Assembly (NCBI RefSeq): GCF_900143095.1
Contig: NZ_FRDA01000022.1
Coordinates: 1-64,000 of the forward strand
Length of the DNA: 64,000 nucleotides
DNA from: Pseudomonas asturiensis
GTDB taxonomy: Bacteria; Pseudomonadota; Gammaproteobacteria; Pseudomonadales; Pseudomonadaceae
Direction of reading: 5' to 3'
Shown: positions 49,939-59,474 of the stretch, piece after piece
Layout of the letters: every line of letters begins with the position of its first letter
Numbering within the stretch: the stretch's first letter is position 1
The notes under the pieces: generated by a model
Seen by the model: the letters and a program-made list of their open reading frames with translations, nothing else
Database searches by the model: none
Told to the model about the DNA's origin: nothing
Translations under genes and position numbers: made by a program

Positions 49939-51105
49939 TCACAACGCCAGACCAGCCTTTACCCGATACTGGTTACGCACCGGCGTCGCGTACTGCTGCA
50001 CCAGATAAGGCCGGTGCTCGGCGGGAGCGCCGGCGAGTCTGCTTTCCCATTCATCCTTGGCGCGATTGAGCTCGTCGGCCGGGAACAGGTCGGCAGCCAG
50101 TGGCACATTCAGGCTCGGGTCGGCGTCGGCCCATTGCGCGTAAGCCAGGTAATGCACCGGGAACAGACGGTAGCCACCAAGGATCTGCCGGTCCATTTCG
50201 ATGGCCAGTTGCTTGGTGTCTTCGAAATGCTCGGTGATCGGTGGCGCGAAGTTCACGTGCACGCGGCCTTTATAGCCGGTGATGCCCAGCGCAATGCTCA
50301 CGTCGTCCTCGCCCGGCGTCTTGGTGTAAGAGCCTGTAGTGGCGCGGATATACAGTTCGCGGGCCTTGGCGTGGTCGCACGGATCGTATTCGTAGCTGAT
50401 CGACACCGGAATCAGGTTCAGCGAGCGGATCACGTCACCGAAGGGTTCTTCCTTGCGGCTCATGTGAAACATCTTGAGGATTGCTGACTCGGTACGATCA
50501 TCCCCGTCCTTGGCGCGACCTTCTGCCTGGGCGATCCAGATCGACTGGCAATCCTGGGTAATCGAGTGGTTGATGTACGCCGACAGCAGTTGATACGCCG
50601 CCATCTTCTCGCGACGCCCAATAATCGAACGGTGCACGATAAAACTCTTGTTCAGGCGCATCAGGTCGCTGACGAAGGGCTTTTGCAGCAGGTTGTCGCC
50701 AATGGCAATGCGTGGTGTAGGCAGGCCTGCGTGGTACACGGCATAGTTGACGAACGCGGGGTCCATCACGATATCGCGGTGGTTGGCCAGAAACAGATAG
50801 GCGCAGCCGGACTTGAGCTGCTCGACACCGGTATACGTGACGCCGTCAGTGGCGCGCTCGATGGTGTGGTCGACGTAGTACTCGACCTTGTCCTGCAAGG
50901 TGGCGACCGAGTCGATGCCTGCGAATTCGCGGCGCAGCTTGCGCGCCAGGGTCGGTTGCAGAAACCAGCCGAATGCAGGCGCCAGGCGTGGAAAGCGGAA
51001 TTTGGTCAGGATCGCGAGAAAAGCTTTATCGCTCAGCAGACGGGCCAGAACGGCCGGCACTTCTGAATCGTTGTAAGGTCGGATGGCATCGAATTCGCCC
51101 ATCAT
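49939..51105 (-). CDS. PlsC-family acyltransferase
   Basis: This 388-residue protein belongs to the 1-acyl-glycerol-3-phosphate acyltransferase superfamily. The catalytic HxxxxD box is in FLANHRDIVMDPAFV (about residue 115) and a second block is in IWIAQAEGRAKDGDDRT, with an acidic variant of the EGTR motif. It is longer than true PlsC and has no N-terminal membrane span, so its acceptor is unsure. ATG 51105 or the next ATG (51102) follows AGAG. Confidence 0.85.
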   Translation of the reverse strand: MMGEFDAIRPYNDSEVPAVLARLLSDKAFLAILTKFRFPRLAPAFGWFLQPTLARKLRREFAGIDSVATLQDKVEYYVDHTIERATDGVTYTGVEQLKSGCAYLFLANHRDIVMDPAFVNYAVYHAGLPTPRIAIGDNLLQKPFVSDLMRLNKSFIVHRSIIGRREKMAAYQLLSAYINHSITQDCQSIWIAQAEGRAKDGDDRTESAILKMFHMSRKEEPFGDVIRSLNLIPVSISYEYDPCDHAKARELYIRATTGSYTKTPGEDDVSIALGITGYKGRVHVNFAPPITEHFEDTKQLAIEMDRQILGGYRLFPVHYLAYAQWADADPSLNVPLAADLFPADELNRAKDEWESRLAGAPAEHRPYLVQQYATPVRNQYRVKAGLAL

Positions 51106-51207
51106 GCTCTCTTGTTTGAATCGGATAGGGTAAAAAGAAGGCAGGTATGTCACGACAACCTTCGAAGAATGGCGCAATTATACGCACAACTGATCCCGGA
51201 GACCGCG

Positions 51208-51390
51208 ATGCAGGAATTACAGAGTTACGACTGCCCTTACTGCGGTGAGGCCGTGGAAACGTTGCTGGATCTCTCCGGCGGTGATCAACAGTACATTGAA
51301 GACTGTCAGGTCTGCTGCCGCCCGATCGTATTCGACCTCCAGACCGACGGCGAGCAGTGGACGCTGGATGTACGCACCGAGAACGAGTGA
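51208..51390 (+). CDS. CPXCG-motif cysteine-rich protein
   Basis: This 60-residue zinc-ribbon protein has YDCPYCGEAVETLLD and DCQVCCRPIVF, giving the two CxxC knuckles of the CPXCG family. ATG 51208 has GGAGA 6 nt upstream; earlier in-frame Met codons overlap the upstream promoter of the divergent acyltransferase. Its stop overlaps the next start (TGATG). Function is unknown. Confidence 0.88.
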   Translation: MQELQSYDCPYCGEAVETLLDLSGGDQQYIEDCQVCCRPIVFDLQTDGEQWTLDVRTENE

Positions 51391-51653
51391 TGCAGAGAAT
51401 CTACGAGCCGGAAAACCTTATGGAAGGCGAGCTGCTGCAAGGCATGCTGGCCAGCGAAGGCATCGAAGCGTACCTGGCGGGGCGTGATCTGCTCGGCGGT
51501 ATGGGCGAGTTGCCGGTCTTCGGTCTGCTCTGGATCACCGTCGAAGACGATGAGGTTGAGCGCGCACGCGCGTTGATCACTGCGTACAATGCCGCTTCGC
51601 CGATGCCCGGTGGCGATGAGCCGGACAGTTTTCCCGATGTACTGGTGTGTTGA
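51390..51653 (+). CDS. DUF2007 family protein
   Basis: This 87-residue protein has the DUF2007 pattern YEPENLMEGELLQGMLASEG, then IEAYLAG and VEDDEVERARALI. The family has a ferredoxin-like fold and is called a putative signal-transducing protein related to GlnB-like folds. It overlaps the CPXCG gene by one base (TGATG), so the two small proteins are made together. Confidence 0.88.
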   Translation: MQRIYEPENLMEGELLQGMLASEGIEAYLAGRDLLGGMGELPVFGLLWITVEDDEVERARALITAYNAASPMPGGDEPDSFPDVLVC

Positions 51654-51685
51654 ACGCCTTCATTTAAAGAGTCCGATTACCCCTC

Positions 51686-52315
51686 ATGTGTGGACGTTAT
51701 GCCCTGTTTCGCTGGACCCCCGCGTTTGCGGCCTTGCCCGGTTTTCCGGCCGACCAGCAGGCCCAATGGAATATTTCTCCGGCTGACTGGGTGTTGATCA
51801 TGCGCGCCGCCGAGGGCGACGGCGACGTCGAGCTGGTACGGGCCCGCTGGGGACTGACACCGGCATGGCTCACGGATCTTTCCCGCACGCCGGCCCACGC
51901 CAGGGCTGAAACCGTGGCCGAACAACCCATGTTCCGCGAGGCGTTCCTTAAACGTCGCTGCCTGCTTCCCGCCAATGGCTTTTACGAGTGGCGCGGCACC
52001 TCACGCAAACGCCCGTTCTGGCTCACGCCGGGCGAGGGGGCTGCGTTGTTTTTCGCCGCCATATGGGAAGCGTACCCGGTTCAGGGGCACACCTATCTAA
52101 GTGTGGCAGTGGTCACTCAGGCGGCAGCGACCCAGCGTCGTCCGCTGATTCTCGATGCCGAAGGGCAGAAAGCCTGGCTGGCTGCCGACACGCCGCTCCA
52201 CACACTGCAAGCCTTGCTCGCAGCGCCGCAGATCGCATTGCGCGAGCGTCCGTTGGCCAATCTGGTCAACGACCCGAAACTCAACGCGCCCGAGTGCCTG
52301 ACGCCGTTGAGTTGA
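51686..52315 (+). CDS. Divergent SRAP/YedK-HMCES family protein
   Basis: This 209-residue protein has the SRAP fold signature: Cys2 in MCGRYALF, ARWGLTPAW, LLPANGFYEWRG with E101, and RRPLIL. SRAP proteins link covalently to abasic sites in single-stranded DNA through Cys2 after Met removal. Two of the four catalytic positions known in E. coli YedK differ here: the Asn of INAR is His71 (AHAR), and the His of IHDRRP is Thr149 (ATQRRP). It may bind or act differently. It starts 32 bp after the DUF2007 gene. Confidence 0.88.
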   Translation: MCGRYALFRWTPAFAALPGFPADQQAQWNISPADWVLIMRAAEGDGDVELVRARWGLTPAWLTDLSRTPAHARAETVAEQPMFREAFLKRRCLLPANGFYEWRGTSRKRPFWLTPGEGAALFFAAIWEAYPVQGHTYLSVAVVTQAAATQRRPLILDAEGQKAWLAADTPLHTLQALLAAPQIALRERPLANLVNDPKLNAPECLTPLS

Positions 52316-52472
52316 TAAGGCAGGTAGGGGAGTCGACACTCTTCTGATACATACCTGACATACAGAAGGAACCAATTGCTGCTGCAACGTACCAACATGG
52401 CAATTGGCTGGTATCTGGCGCTGGACGTATTCACGTCCTAGGATGACCGCCTCATCAACAAGGAGAAGTCTC

Positions 52473-53291
52473 ATGCGTCAGTCATTTGCCCTATGTGCCT
52501 TGAGCGCAGCGTTATTGCTCGGCGGGTGTCAGGCCGTCAACACGACCTCGGGCGATTCGGTCGGGGTAGAGCGAAAGCAGTACATGTTCAGCATGCTCTC
52601 CACGGATGAAGTGAACAAAATGTACGCGCAGTCGTATCAGCAGACCGTTGGCGAGGCGAGCAGCAAGGGGGTACTGGACACCACCAGCGCGGAGGCCAAA
52701 CGCGTCAATGCGATTGCCAAACGACTGATAGCACAGGCGCCAAAACTGCGGCCCGATTCGGCTCAGTGGCAGTGGGAAGTGAACCTGATCAAGAGTGATG
52801 ATCTGAACGCCAACTGTGGTCCAGGCGGCAAGATCATTGTTTATACAGGCCTGATCGATACCTTGAAACTGACCGACGACGAAATTGCTGCGGTCATGGG
52901 CCACGAAATCGCCCATGCCTTGCGTGAGCATGGTCGTGAAGCGATGTCCAAGGCGTATGGTGTAGCGATGGCCAAGCAGGGCGCAGGAGCCTTGCTCGGT
53001 ATGGGCCAGGACAGCCTGGCGCTGGCCGATACAGTGGTCAATTACAGCCTGACCCTGCCCAACAGCCGCAGCAACGAAAATGAAGCTGACCTGCTGGGTC
53101 TGGAACTCGCCGCACGCGCCGGTTACAACCCTAACGCGGCGATCACCCTGTGGCAGAAAATGACGCAGAACGCCGGTGGTTCGCAGCCCGAGTTCATGAG
53201 CACGCACCCGGCATCGCAAAACCGGATTTCCTCCTTGCAGGCTGCCATTCCCAAGGTGATGCCGCTGTATCAGAGCGCGCCCAAGTCCTGA
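52473..53291 (+). CDS. M48-family metalloprotease lipoprotein
   Basis: This 272-residue periplasmic zinc protease has a lipobox LLGGC (Cys at about residue 19), the HExxH motif in VMGHEIAHALREHG (about 150) and the third-ligand Glu in NENEADLLGLELAARAGY. It resembles LoiP/YggG, which trims outer-membrane proteins. ATG 52473 has AGGAG upstream; earlier in-frame codons lack a signal peptide. Confidence 0.93.
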   Translation: MRQSFALCALSAALLLGGCQAVNTTSGDSVGVERKQYMFSMLSTDEVNKMYAQSYQQTVGEASSKGVLDTTSAEAKRVNAIAKRLIAQAPKLRPDSAQWQWEVNLIKSDDLNANCGPGGKIIVYTGLIDTLKLTDDEIAAVMGHEIAHALREHGREAMSKAYGVAMAKQGAGALLGMGQDSLALADTVVNYSLTLPNSRSNENEADLLGLELAARAGYNPNAAITLWQKMTQNAGGSQPEFMSTHPASQNRISSLQAAIPKVMPLYQSAPKS

Positions 53292-53349
53292 TGAGTGCGA
53301 AGGCGCGGGGCGAAGCGTAAGGCCTCGCAACGCGCCTGACAGGCTGCGG

Positions 53350-53934
53350 TCAGACCCAGCCGCTGACCTGCATGGCCTTGTACACCGCTACCAGTGCCAG
53401 CACGAAGAACGCACACGCGGCCAGTCGACGAATCATCGTCAGCGGCAGCTTTTCGGCCGCGAAATTACCCGCCAGTACCACCGGCACGTTGGCGATCAGC
53501 ATGCCGACCGTGGTGCCGAGAATCACCAGCCACAGGTAGGAATACTGCGCTGCCAGCATGACGGTCGCGATCTGCGTCTTGTCGCCGATTTCCGCGATGA
53601 AGAAGGTGATGAGGGTGGTCATGAACGGACCGAATTTACGTGCTGTGCTGGCTTCGTCATCGTCCATCTTGTCGGGCACCAGGGTCCAGAGCGCCGTGGC
53701 GGTGAAGCTGGCAGCCAGAATCCAGTGCAACACCGCATCGGATAGGAAGCTGCTGAACCAGGCGCCTACTGCACCGGCCGCGGCATGGTTGGCCAGGGTG
53801 GCGGCAACGATACCGGCGATGATGGGCCAGGGCTTGCGAAAGCGTGCGGCGAGGATGAGCGCGAGCAACTGCGTCTTGTCACCGATTTCGGCGAGCGCAA
53901 CGACTGCAGTAGGGACGAGAAATGATTCCAGCAT
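53350..53934 (-). CDS. UPF0016/GDT1-family divalent metal (Mn) exporter
   Basis: This 194-residue membrane protein with six spans carries the two family repeats ALAEIGDKTQLLAL and FIAEIGDKTQIATV (E-x-G-D-K-T/S), which form the cation path. Relatives export manganese or calcium. ATG 53934 has AGGA about 7 nt upstream, directly below a long structured leader that looks like a yybP-ykoY Mn riboswitch. This supports the Mn role. Confidence 0.93.
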   Translation of the reverse strand: MLESFLVPTAVVALAEIGDKTQLLALILAARFRKPWPIIAGIVAATLANHAAAGAVGAWFSSFLSDAVLHWILAASFTATALWTLVPDKMDDDEASTARKFGPFMTTLITFFIAEIGDKTQIATVMLAAQYSYLWLVILGTTVGMLIANVPVVLAGNFAAEKLPLTMIRRLAACAFFVLALVAVYKAMQVSGWV

Positions 53935-53946
53935 CAGGTTTCCTAA

Positions 53947-54135
53947 GGGGCGGGTCGACACGGCTATGACACGTACAGCCTTCCCGCCCCGGGTAAGGTG
54001 TGCGTGTCATAGGTCTTGTCAAACCACCGATCCGTCTGAGCGGATTCCGGGTCGCACGTACCATGGTCTGAGGACCAAGTATGTTGATACGTGCCGGACG
54101 AGCGCGGGGCTCGTGGGAGACTACTCCCCTAGGAC
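53947..54135 (-). promoter_or_regulatory. yybP-ykoY-type manganese riboswitch, translational type
   Basis: The minus strand carries GGGGAGTAG at 54129-54121, the best-known conserved start of yybP-ykoY aptamers, followed by a set of nested stems. Lower down, CTATGACACG pairs with CGTGTCATAG (54012-54003 and 53973-53964) and GGGGCGGG pairs with CCCGCCCC (53990-53983 and 53954-53947). The last stem ends just above the AGGA of the exporter, so Mn binding probably acts on ribosome access rather than through a terminator. Confidence 0.75.
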
Positions 54136-54180
54136 GGAGCGGATTCTGCCTTCGCAAAATCCTTTCGGCAAGCTCTTATT

Positions 54181-55179
54181 TCAAGAACGTTTGGCGCTGT
54201 AAATCTTGAAGCCGTTGCCTTGGGCACGGACTTCGCAGGCACCGACATGCTCTTCGATGAGCGGTTGATAACGCAGGAAGTTATTGGCCACCAGGCGCAG
54301 TTCGCCGCCTGATTTCAGATGTTGGCGTGCTTTTCGCAGCAGGTTTTCTGTCGCCATGTAATCGGTATGAACCCCGACATGAAACGGCGGATTGCTCAGA
54401 ATCGTGTTCAAACCCATCGGCGCGGCGTCGATACCGTCACCCGTCAATACCTGTGCTTCAAGGCCATTGGCGGCCAGCGTCAGGCGGGAACTGGCCGTGG
54501 CGAATGCATCCACATCCAGCATCACCACCTCGTTGTGCGGGTAGCGACGTTTCACCGCCGCACCCAGAACACCCGCACCACAGCCGAAATCGAGCAGATT
54601 GCCGCTTGGCAGCTTGTCGATATTGTCCAGCAGCAGGGCCGAGCCGCGATCGAGGCGGCCATGGCTGAATACCCCCGGCAGGCTGATGACGATCAGCGGA
54701 CCGTCCTGCAGGTCGATCTGATAAGGCTTGGCAAGGCTTTCCAGGCTGACTGCCTGTGGGGCGTTTTCGACCGTGACCTGCCACAGTTGGCAGTGACGTG
54801 CGCTGTCGAGCTTGCGTGCACGTCCGAACGGGCTCAATTGTCTGGCAGCGGCTTCGATACCGCCCCGTTTTTCGCCGACCAGAAACAGCTCTTGGCCTTG
54901 CAGGCGCGAGGCCAGCGCATTGAGCAGGTAGTCGGTCAGGTCGCGGGCCTTGGGCAGGAACAGCACGGCGGCGTCGAATGGCTGTTCTGGCGCCTCGACA
55001 CCAAAGTGAGTACGCCCCTCGAAGCGCGCATCCAGCGCCGACTGATCACCGGCATGCCAGCACCAGCCACGTGCCTGCGGCAGTTTCCCGAGCAGGTCGT
55101 CGGCGGGCAAACCGGCCAACAGCAGCGAGCCTTGAAACAGCTCGGCCTGACGGAGTAACACTTCACTGCGCGGGTCCAT
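54181..55179 (-). CDS. rsmC: 16S rRNA m2G1207 methyltransferase RsmC
   Basis: This 332-residue protein has two tandem Rossmann-like domains. The N-terminal one has no SAM motif. The C-terminal one has LLDFGCGAGVLGAAV (motif I) and the catalytic LSNPPFHVGVHTDY. It methylates G1207 of 16S rRNA in the 30S subunit. Length and layout match RsmC. It is read toward the UPF0016 leader on the same strand. Confidence 0.93.
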   Translation of the reverse strand: MDPRSEVLLRQAELFQGSLLLAGLPADDLLGKLPQARGWCWHAGDQSALDARFEGRTHFGVEAPEQPFDAAVLFLPKARDLTDYLLNALASRLQGQELFLVGEKRGGIEAAARQLSPFGRARKLDSARHCQLWQVTVENAPQAVSLESLAKPYQIDLQDGPLIVISLPGVFSHGRLDRGSALLLDNIDKLPSGNLLDFGCGAGVLGAAVKRRYPHNEVVMLDVDAFATASSRLTLAANGLEAQVLTGDGIDAAPMGLNTILSNPPFHVGVHTDYMATENLLRKARQHLKSGGELRLVANNFLRYQPLIEEHVGACEVRAQGNGFKIYSAKRS

Positions 55180-55573
55180 GGAATGGCTCCTGAAAAAGCG
55201 CGCAGTTTAACAGGATTGCTCGCTTACACAGGGCGCTTGAGAAACCGTATCGGCAGCCAGCCGCCTCCCATCAAACAGCCCGTAAGTCCGCGAGTGAAAA
55301 GATTTTGTTGGCGCGGGCCGGGCGGCGTTCCGTTGTCCGCGAAAAGGCGAGTGCATCCGACAAATATTCAGTGACGCAAACACAGTATTCGCGGACAAGT
55401 CCGCTCCCACGATCCGGTGTGTGCTGCGCAACAACATGCAACTGACTGAACAAAAACAGTTTTTGTGGGAGCGAGCTTGCTCGCGAAAGGGCCGGCGCTG
55501 ACGCCATAGTCCATATCGCCTGTATCAGCCCTGGTGACCACGCTCACTGCCACGGGGTCTTTGACCTGTTCTG
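55180..55573. other. 394-bp gap with a REP pair
   Basis: This region lies between rsmC and the dehydrogenase gene. It carries the inverted REP pair listed separately. I see no gene or other recognisable site in the rest. Confidence 0.5.
55388..55487. repeat. Inverted pair of Pseudomonas REP sequences
   Basis: One copy, read on the minus strand (55410-55388), starts GTGGGAGCGGACTTGTCCGC. The other, on the plus strand (55465-55487), starts GTGGGAGCGAGCTTGCTCGC. Each contains an internal hairpin, and the two face away from each other as in bacterial REP doublets moved by REP-associated transposases. Confidence 0.85.
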
Positions 55574-56542
55574 TCACCCGCTCACAACCCTGACTGGCGC
55601 ACCGGCGAAAAATGCCCGGGCGTTTTCGGCTACCTGGCTGACGATGCGCTGACGGGCTTCCTTCGCGCCCCATGCGCTGTGCGGGGTGATGATCAGGCGC
55701 GGGATGTCGCCTGCCAGCAGAGGATTGCCTGCGACGGGAGGCTCGACACTCAACACATCTGACGCTGCGCCGCCCAGATGCCCATTGCGCAGCGCGTCGG
55801 CCAAGGCCTGCTCATTGATCAGCCCGCCGCGTGCGGTGTTGACGATGAACGCATGGGGCTTCATCAGGCTCAGTTCATGAGCACCGATCATGTCGCGGGT
55901 GTTGTCGTTGAGCGGACAGTGCAGGGTCAGCGCGTCGACCTGCGGCAGCAGCTCCTCCAGAGGCAGGCGATCCGGGCGTGCAGGCCTGCCAGGAATCTGT
56001 CCCGGCAACACACGCATGCCAAATGCCTGCGCCAGCTTCGCGACCGCGCCGCCCAGTTCGCCATGACCCAGCAGGCCCAGAGTCTTGCCTTCAAGTTCGA
56101 CAATGGGGAAATCCAGCAGGCAGAACTGTTTAGATTGCTGCCACAGCCCTTGATGCACGGCCTGCTGATAGTCCGGCAGGCGGGTGGCGAGCGCCAGCAG
56201 CAAAAGGAGTGTGTGCTGAGCCACGGAGGGCGTTCCGTAGCCTTGGCAGTTGCACACCGTCACGCCATGTTCGCGAGCCGCCGCCAGATCGACATTGTTA
56301 GTGCCTGTCGCCGTGACCAGAATCAGCTTCAAGTCGGGACATGCTGCGAACGTGCCGGCATCGATCAAGACCTTGTTGCTGATGGCGACCTGAGCACCTT
56401 TCAGACGCTCGGCCACCTGCTCAGGTCCTGTGCTGGCGTGCAGCACCAGTTCGTCAAAGCGTTCACGCAGGGGCCCAAGATCCAGATCGCCCAGATCCAG
56501 CGACGTGTGGTCGAGGAAAACTGCTCTGCCGGGTTTGCTCAT
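55574..56542 (-). CDS. 2-hydroxyacid dehydrogenase (hydroxypyruvate/glycerate type)
   Basis: This 322-residue D-2-hydroxyacid dehydrogenase has the NAD loop LGLLGHGELGGAVAKL, substrate Arg in NTARGGLINEQAL, Glu in VLSVEPPVAGNPLL and the catalytic His in ITPHSAWGAKEARQR. It reduces hydroxypyruvate or glyoxylate, or oxidises D-glycerate. The exact substrate cannot be told. It is divergent from the LysE-type exporter. Confidence 0.9.
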   Translation of the reverse strand: MSKPGRAVFLDHTSLDLGDLDLGPLRERFDELVLHASTGPEQVAERLKGAQVAISNKVLIDAGTFAACPDLKLILVTATGTNNVDLAAAREHGVTVCNCQGYGTPSVAQHTLLLLLALATRLPDYQQAVHQGLWQQSKQFCLLDFPIVELEGKTLGLLGHGELGGAVAKLAQAFGMRVLPGQIPGRPARPDRLPLEELLPQVDALTLHCPLNDNTRDMIGAHELSLMKPHAFIVNTARGGLINEQALADALRNGHLGGAASDVLSVEPPVAGNPLLAGDIPRLIITPHSAWGAKEARQRIVSQVAENARAFFAGAPVRVVSG

Positions 56543-56628
56543 AGCTGTACCTTTTACCGGGGAATTGGAAGGCGTAGTCTGATCAGCCTATCAGAGCCCA
56601 GGCTCGACCACATTCCAGGAGAGCCGCC

Positions 56629-57258
56629 ATGTATTGGCCAGAATTTCTGACCGTCGCATTGATCCATTTGCTGGCTGTCGCAAGCCCCGGCCCCGATTTC
56701 GCGGTTGTGGTGCGCGAGAGTGTTACCCATGGCCGCAAGGCGGGTACATGGGCGGCGCTGGGCGTCGGCTCGGCGATTTTTGTGCACGTGGGGTATTCGC
56801 TGCTGGGCATCGGAATCATCGTTTCGCAGTCCATCGTGCTGTTCAATGCGCTGAAATGGGCGGCGGCGGCCTATCTGCTCTACATCGGCTTCAAGGCCCT
56901 GCGCGCCAGGCCGGCCAGTGCCGCCGATGACGTCATCAAGACCGTCGCTGGCGAGCGCACGGCCCGTGGCGCCTATGTGAGCGGGTTCGTTACCAACGGC
57001 CTGAACCCCAAGGCGACCTTGTTTTTCCTGTCGCTGTTCACGGTGGTGATCAACCCGCATACCCCGTTGCTGGTGCAAGGCGGGTACGGCGTTTACCTGG
57101 CCGTCGCCACGGCCGTCTGGTTCTGTCTGGTGGCCCGGCTGTTCAGCCAGGCACGCGTGCGTGCCGGTTTTGCGCGCATGGGCCACTGGTTCGACCGGGC
57201 GATGGGTGGGGTGTTGATCGCGCTGGGTATCAAGCTTGCGCTGACCGAGGTGCGTTGA
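56629..57258 (+). CDS. LysE/RhtB-family amino-acid exporter
   Basis: This 209-residue inner-membrane protein has six hydrophobic spans and the N-terminal signature LLAVASPGPDFAVVVRESVT with the SPGPD motif. GFVTNGLNPKATLFFLSLF in mid-protein is also typical. It exports amino acids such as homoserine or threonine; the substrate is unknown. ATG 56629 has AGGAG about 8 nt upstream. Confidence 0.92.
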   Translation: MYWPEFLTVALIHLLAVASPGPDFAVVVRESVTHGRKAGTWAALGVGSAIFVHVGYSLLGIGIIVSQSIVLFNALKWAAAAYLLYIGFKALRARPASAADDVIKTVAGERTARGAYVSGFVTNGLNPKATLFFLSLFTVVINPHTPLLVQGGYGVYLAVATAVWFCLVARLFSQARVRAGFARMGHWFDRAMGGVLIALGIKLALTEVR

Positions 57259-57427
57259 TTTTCGGTGCACAAAACTGACACATGAATCTGTAATGGTCCT
57301 TTGAATCGACGGTTCGTCTCTTCGCTCACTGGTCGCCAAATCATCCCTTCGGCTGATTTGGCTGGCGAGGCAGGGCTCTAGAGTCCATATTTCAGGCTTG
57401 GCCTGTAAACTTTGGAAAGGGACTCAT

Positions 57428-59110
57428 ATGTTACAGACTCGCGTTCTTGCGCCAGCCGATGGCGCTTATCAGTACCCTCTGTTGATCAAACGGCTCCTGA
57501 TGTCCGGCAGCCGCTACGAAAAAACGCGTGAAATCGTTTACCGGGATCTGGTCCGGTATACCTACGTGGAACTGAACGAACGCATCTGCCGCCTCGCCAA
57601 TGCGCTGACCGCAGCCGGGGTCAAGGCCGGGGATACGGTTGCTGTCATGGATTGGGACAGCCATCGTTACCTGGAATGCATGTTCGCCATTCCGATGATT
57701 GGCGCGGTGGTTCACACCGTCAACGTGCGCCTCTCGCCTGAACAGATCGCTTATACCATCAACCATGCCGACGACCGCGTCGTGCTGGTCAACAGTGAAT
57801 TCGCAGGCTTGTACCAGGCTATCGCCGGGCATCTGACCACGGTCGAAAAGACCGTGTTGCTGACCGATCTGCCGGAAAAGACCGCTGACCTGCCCAACCT
57901 GGTCGGCGAATATGAAGCCTTGCTGGCGGCGGCCAGTCCCGAGTACGCGTTCGAGGATTTCGACGAAAACTCGGTCGCCACCACGTTCTATACCACCGGC
58001 ACCACGGGCAACCCGAAGGGTGTGTATTTCACGCATCGACAGCTTGTTCTGCACACCCTGGGCGTGGCGACCATCATGGGGTGCATCGACAGCGTGCGCC
58101 TGCTGGGCACCGATGACGTCTACATGCCCATTACCCCGATGTTCCATGTGCATGCGTGGGGTATTCCGTACGCGGCGACCATGCTGGGGCTCAAGCAGGT
58201 CTATCCCGGTCGCTACGAGCCCGAACTGCTGGTCGAGCTGTGGCGCAAGGAGAAGGTCACGTTCTCCCACTGCGTGCCGACCATCATGCAGATGCTGCTC
58301 AATGCCAAGGGCGCGCAGGATGTGGATTTCGGCGGCTGGAAAATCATCATCGGCGGCAGCTCGCTCACACGCACGCTGTACAAGGCCGCCAAGGCGAAAG
58401 GGATTCAGCTCACGGCAGCTTATGGCATGTCCGAAACCGGGCCGCTGATTTCCGTGGCGCACATCAACGAAGAGCTGAAGGCGGGCAGCGAGGACGAGCG
58501 CATTACCTATCGCATCAAGGCCGGTGTGCCGGGCATGCTGGTGGACGCCGCTATTGTCGACGAGCAGGGCAACTTCCTGCCGGCCGATGGCGAGACCCAG
58601 GGCGAGCTTGTGCTGCGGGCACCCTGGCTGAGCGAGAGTTACTACCGCGAACCCGAGAAAGGGGCTGCGTTGTGGGCGGGCGGCTGGATGCATACAGGTG
58701 ACGTTGCCACGCTGGATGGCATGGGCTTCATCGACATTCGTGACCGCATCAAGGACGTGATCAAGACCGGCGGTGAATGGGTGTCTTCGCTCGAGCTTGA
58801 AGACCTGTGCAGCCGGCATCCGGCAGTGCGCGAAGTCGCGGTGGTCGGTATCCCGGATCCGCAATGGGGCGAGCGGCCTTTCGCATTGCTGGTGGTGCAC
58901 GACGGTCATCAGCTCGATGCCCGAATCCTCAAGGAGCACCTAAAGCCCTTTGTCGAGCAAGGTCACATCAATAAGTGGGCTATTCCCAGCCAGATCGCGC
59001 TTGTTACCGAAATTCCCAAGACCAGTGTCGGCAAGCTCGATAAAAAGCGCATGCGTCTGGATATTGTCGAGTGGCAAACCAGCAACAGCGCATTTCTCTC
59101 GACGCTCTGA
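57428..59110 (+). CDS. Medium/long-chain fatty acid CoA ligase (AMP-binding)
   Basis: This 560-residue acyl-CoA synthetase (AlkK-like) has the AMP-binding P-loop TFYTTGTTGNPKGVYFTHRQ at about 183-202, AAYGMSETGP, the hinge GWMHTGDVATLDGMGFIDI with DRIKDVIKTGGE, and the catalytic Lys in KTSVGKLDKKRMR. It activates fatty or short aryl acids to CoA esters. ATG 57428 has GGAAAGGGA 5-10 nt upstream. The DUF1302/DUF1329 genes follow after a 364-bp gap. Confidence 0.92.
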   Translation: MLQTRVLAPADGAYQYPLLIKRLLMSGSRYEKTREIVYRDLVRYTYVELNERICRLANALTAAGVKAGDTVAVMDWDSHRYLECMFAIPMIGAVVHTVNVRLSPEQIAYTINHADDRVVLVNSEFAGLYQAIAGHLTTVEKTVLLTDLPEKTADLPNLVGEYEALLAAASPEYAFEDFDENSVATTFYTTGTTGNPKGVYFTHRQLVLHTLGVATIMGCIDSVRLLGTDDVYMPITPMFHVHAWGIPYAATMLGLKQVYPGRYEPELLVELWRKEKVTFSHCVPTIMQMLLNAKGAQDVDFGGWKIIIGGSSLTRTLYKAAKAKGIQLTAAYGMSETGPLISVAHINEELKAGSEDERITYRIKAGVPGMLVDAAIVDEQGNFLPADGETQGELVLRAPWLSESYYREPEKGAALWAGGWMHTGDVATLDGMGFIDIRDRIKDVIKTGGEWVSSLELEDLCSRHPAVREVAVVGIPDPQWGERPFALLVVHDGHQLDARILKEHLKPFVEQGHINKWAIPSQIALVTEIPKTSVGKLDKKRMRLDIVEWQTSNSAFLSTL

Positions 59111-59474
59111 CGCATTTGCGTTTGTTGCGCCTGCCGTTGCGAGCCGCACGGCAGGTGCTTACGTCGCCAGGCTGGCTCTGCGCCTTGCCAAATTCCGATT
59201 TTAAGCCATTCTCCCCTCCAGGCCTGTCGAGCGACCTCGCGGGAACAGGCGGGCCAGAGGCGTTGATGCTGCAAATCACACTTTAGAGGGATCTGGTATC
59301 AGCGCCCGCTGGATATAGTCGGCATAGGGAATGTGCGAGAGCGAAATGACACTTTGTGTTGTAGCCATCCGGGCTGCCTGAAGAGTGTTGACAGTCAGTA
59401 TTTGATTCGACGGCTGAGTCGTTTTTCTGAAAATTCCCACTGCCATAACAATAAAAGCACATGGAGTAGCGTCG
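59111..59474. other. 364-bp gap with the promoter of the DUF1302-DUF1329 pair
   Basis: No gene is seen. A TTGACA at about 59388-59393 is a possible -35 without a good -10 at the right distance. An AT-rich stretch (AACAATAAAAGC) and GGAG lie before ATG 59475. Confidence 0.4.
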
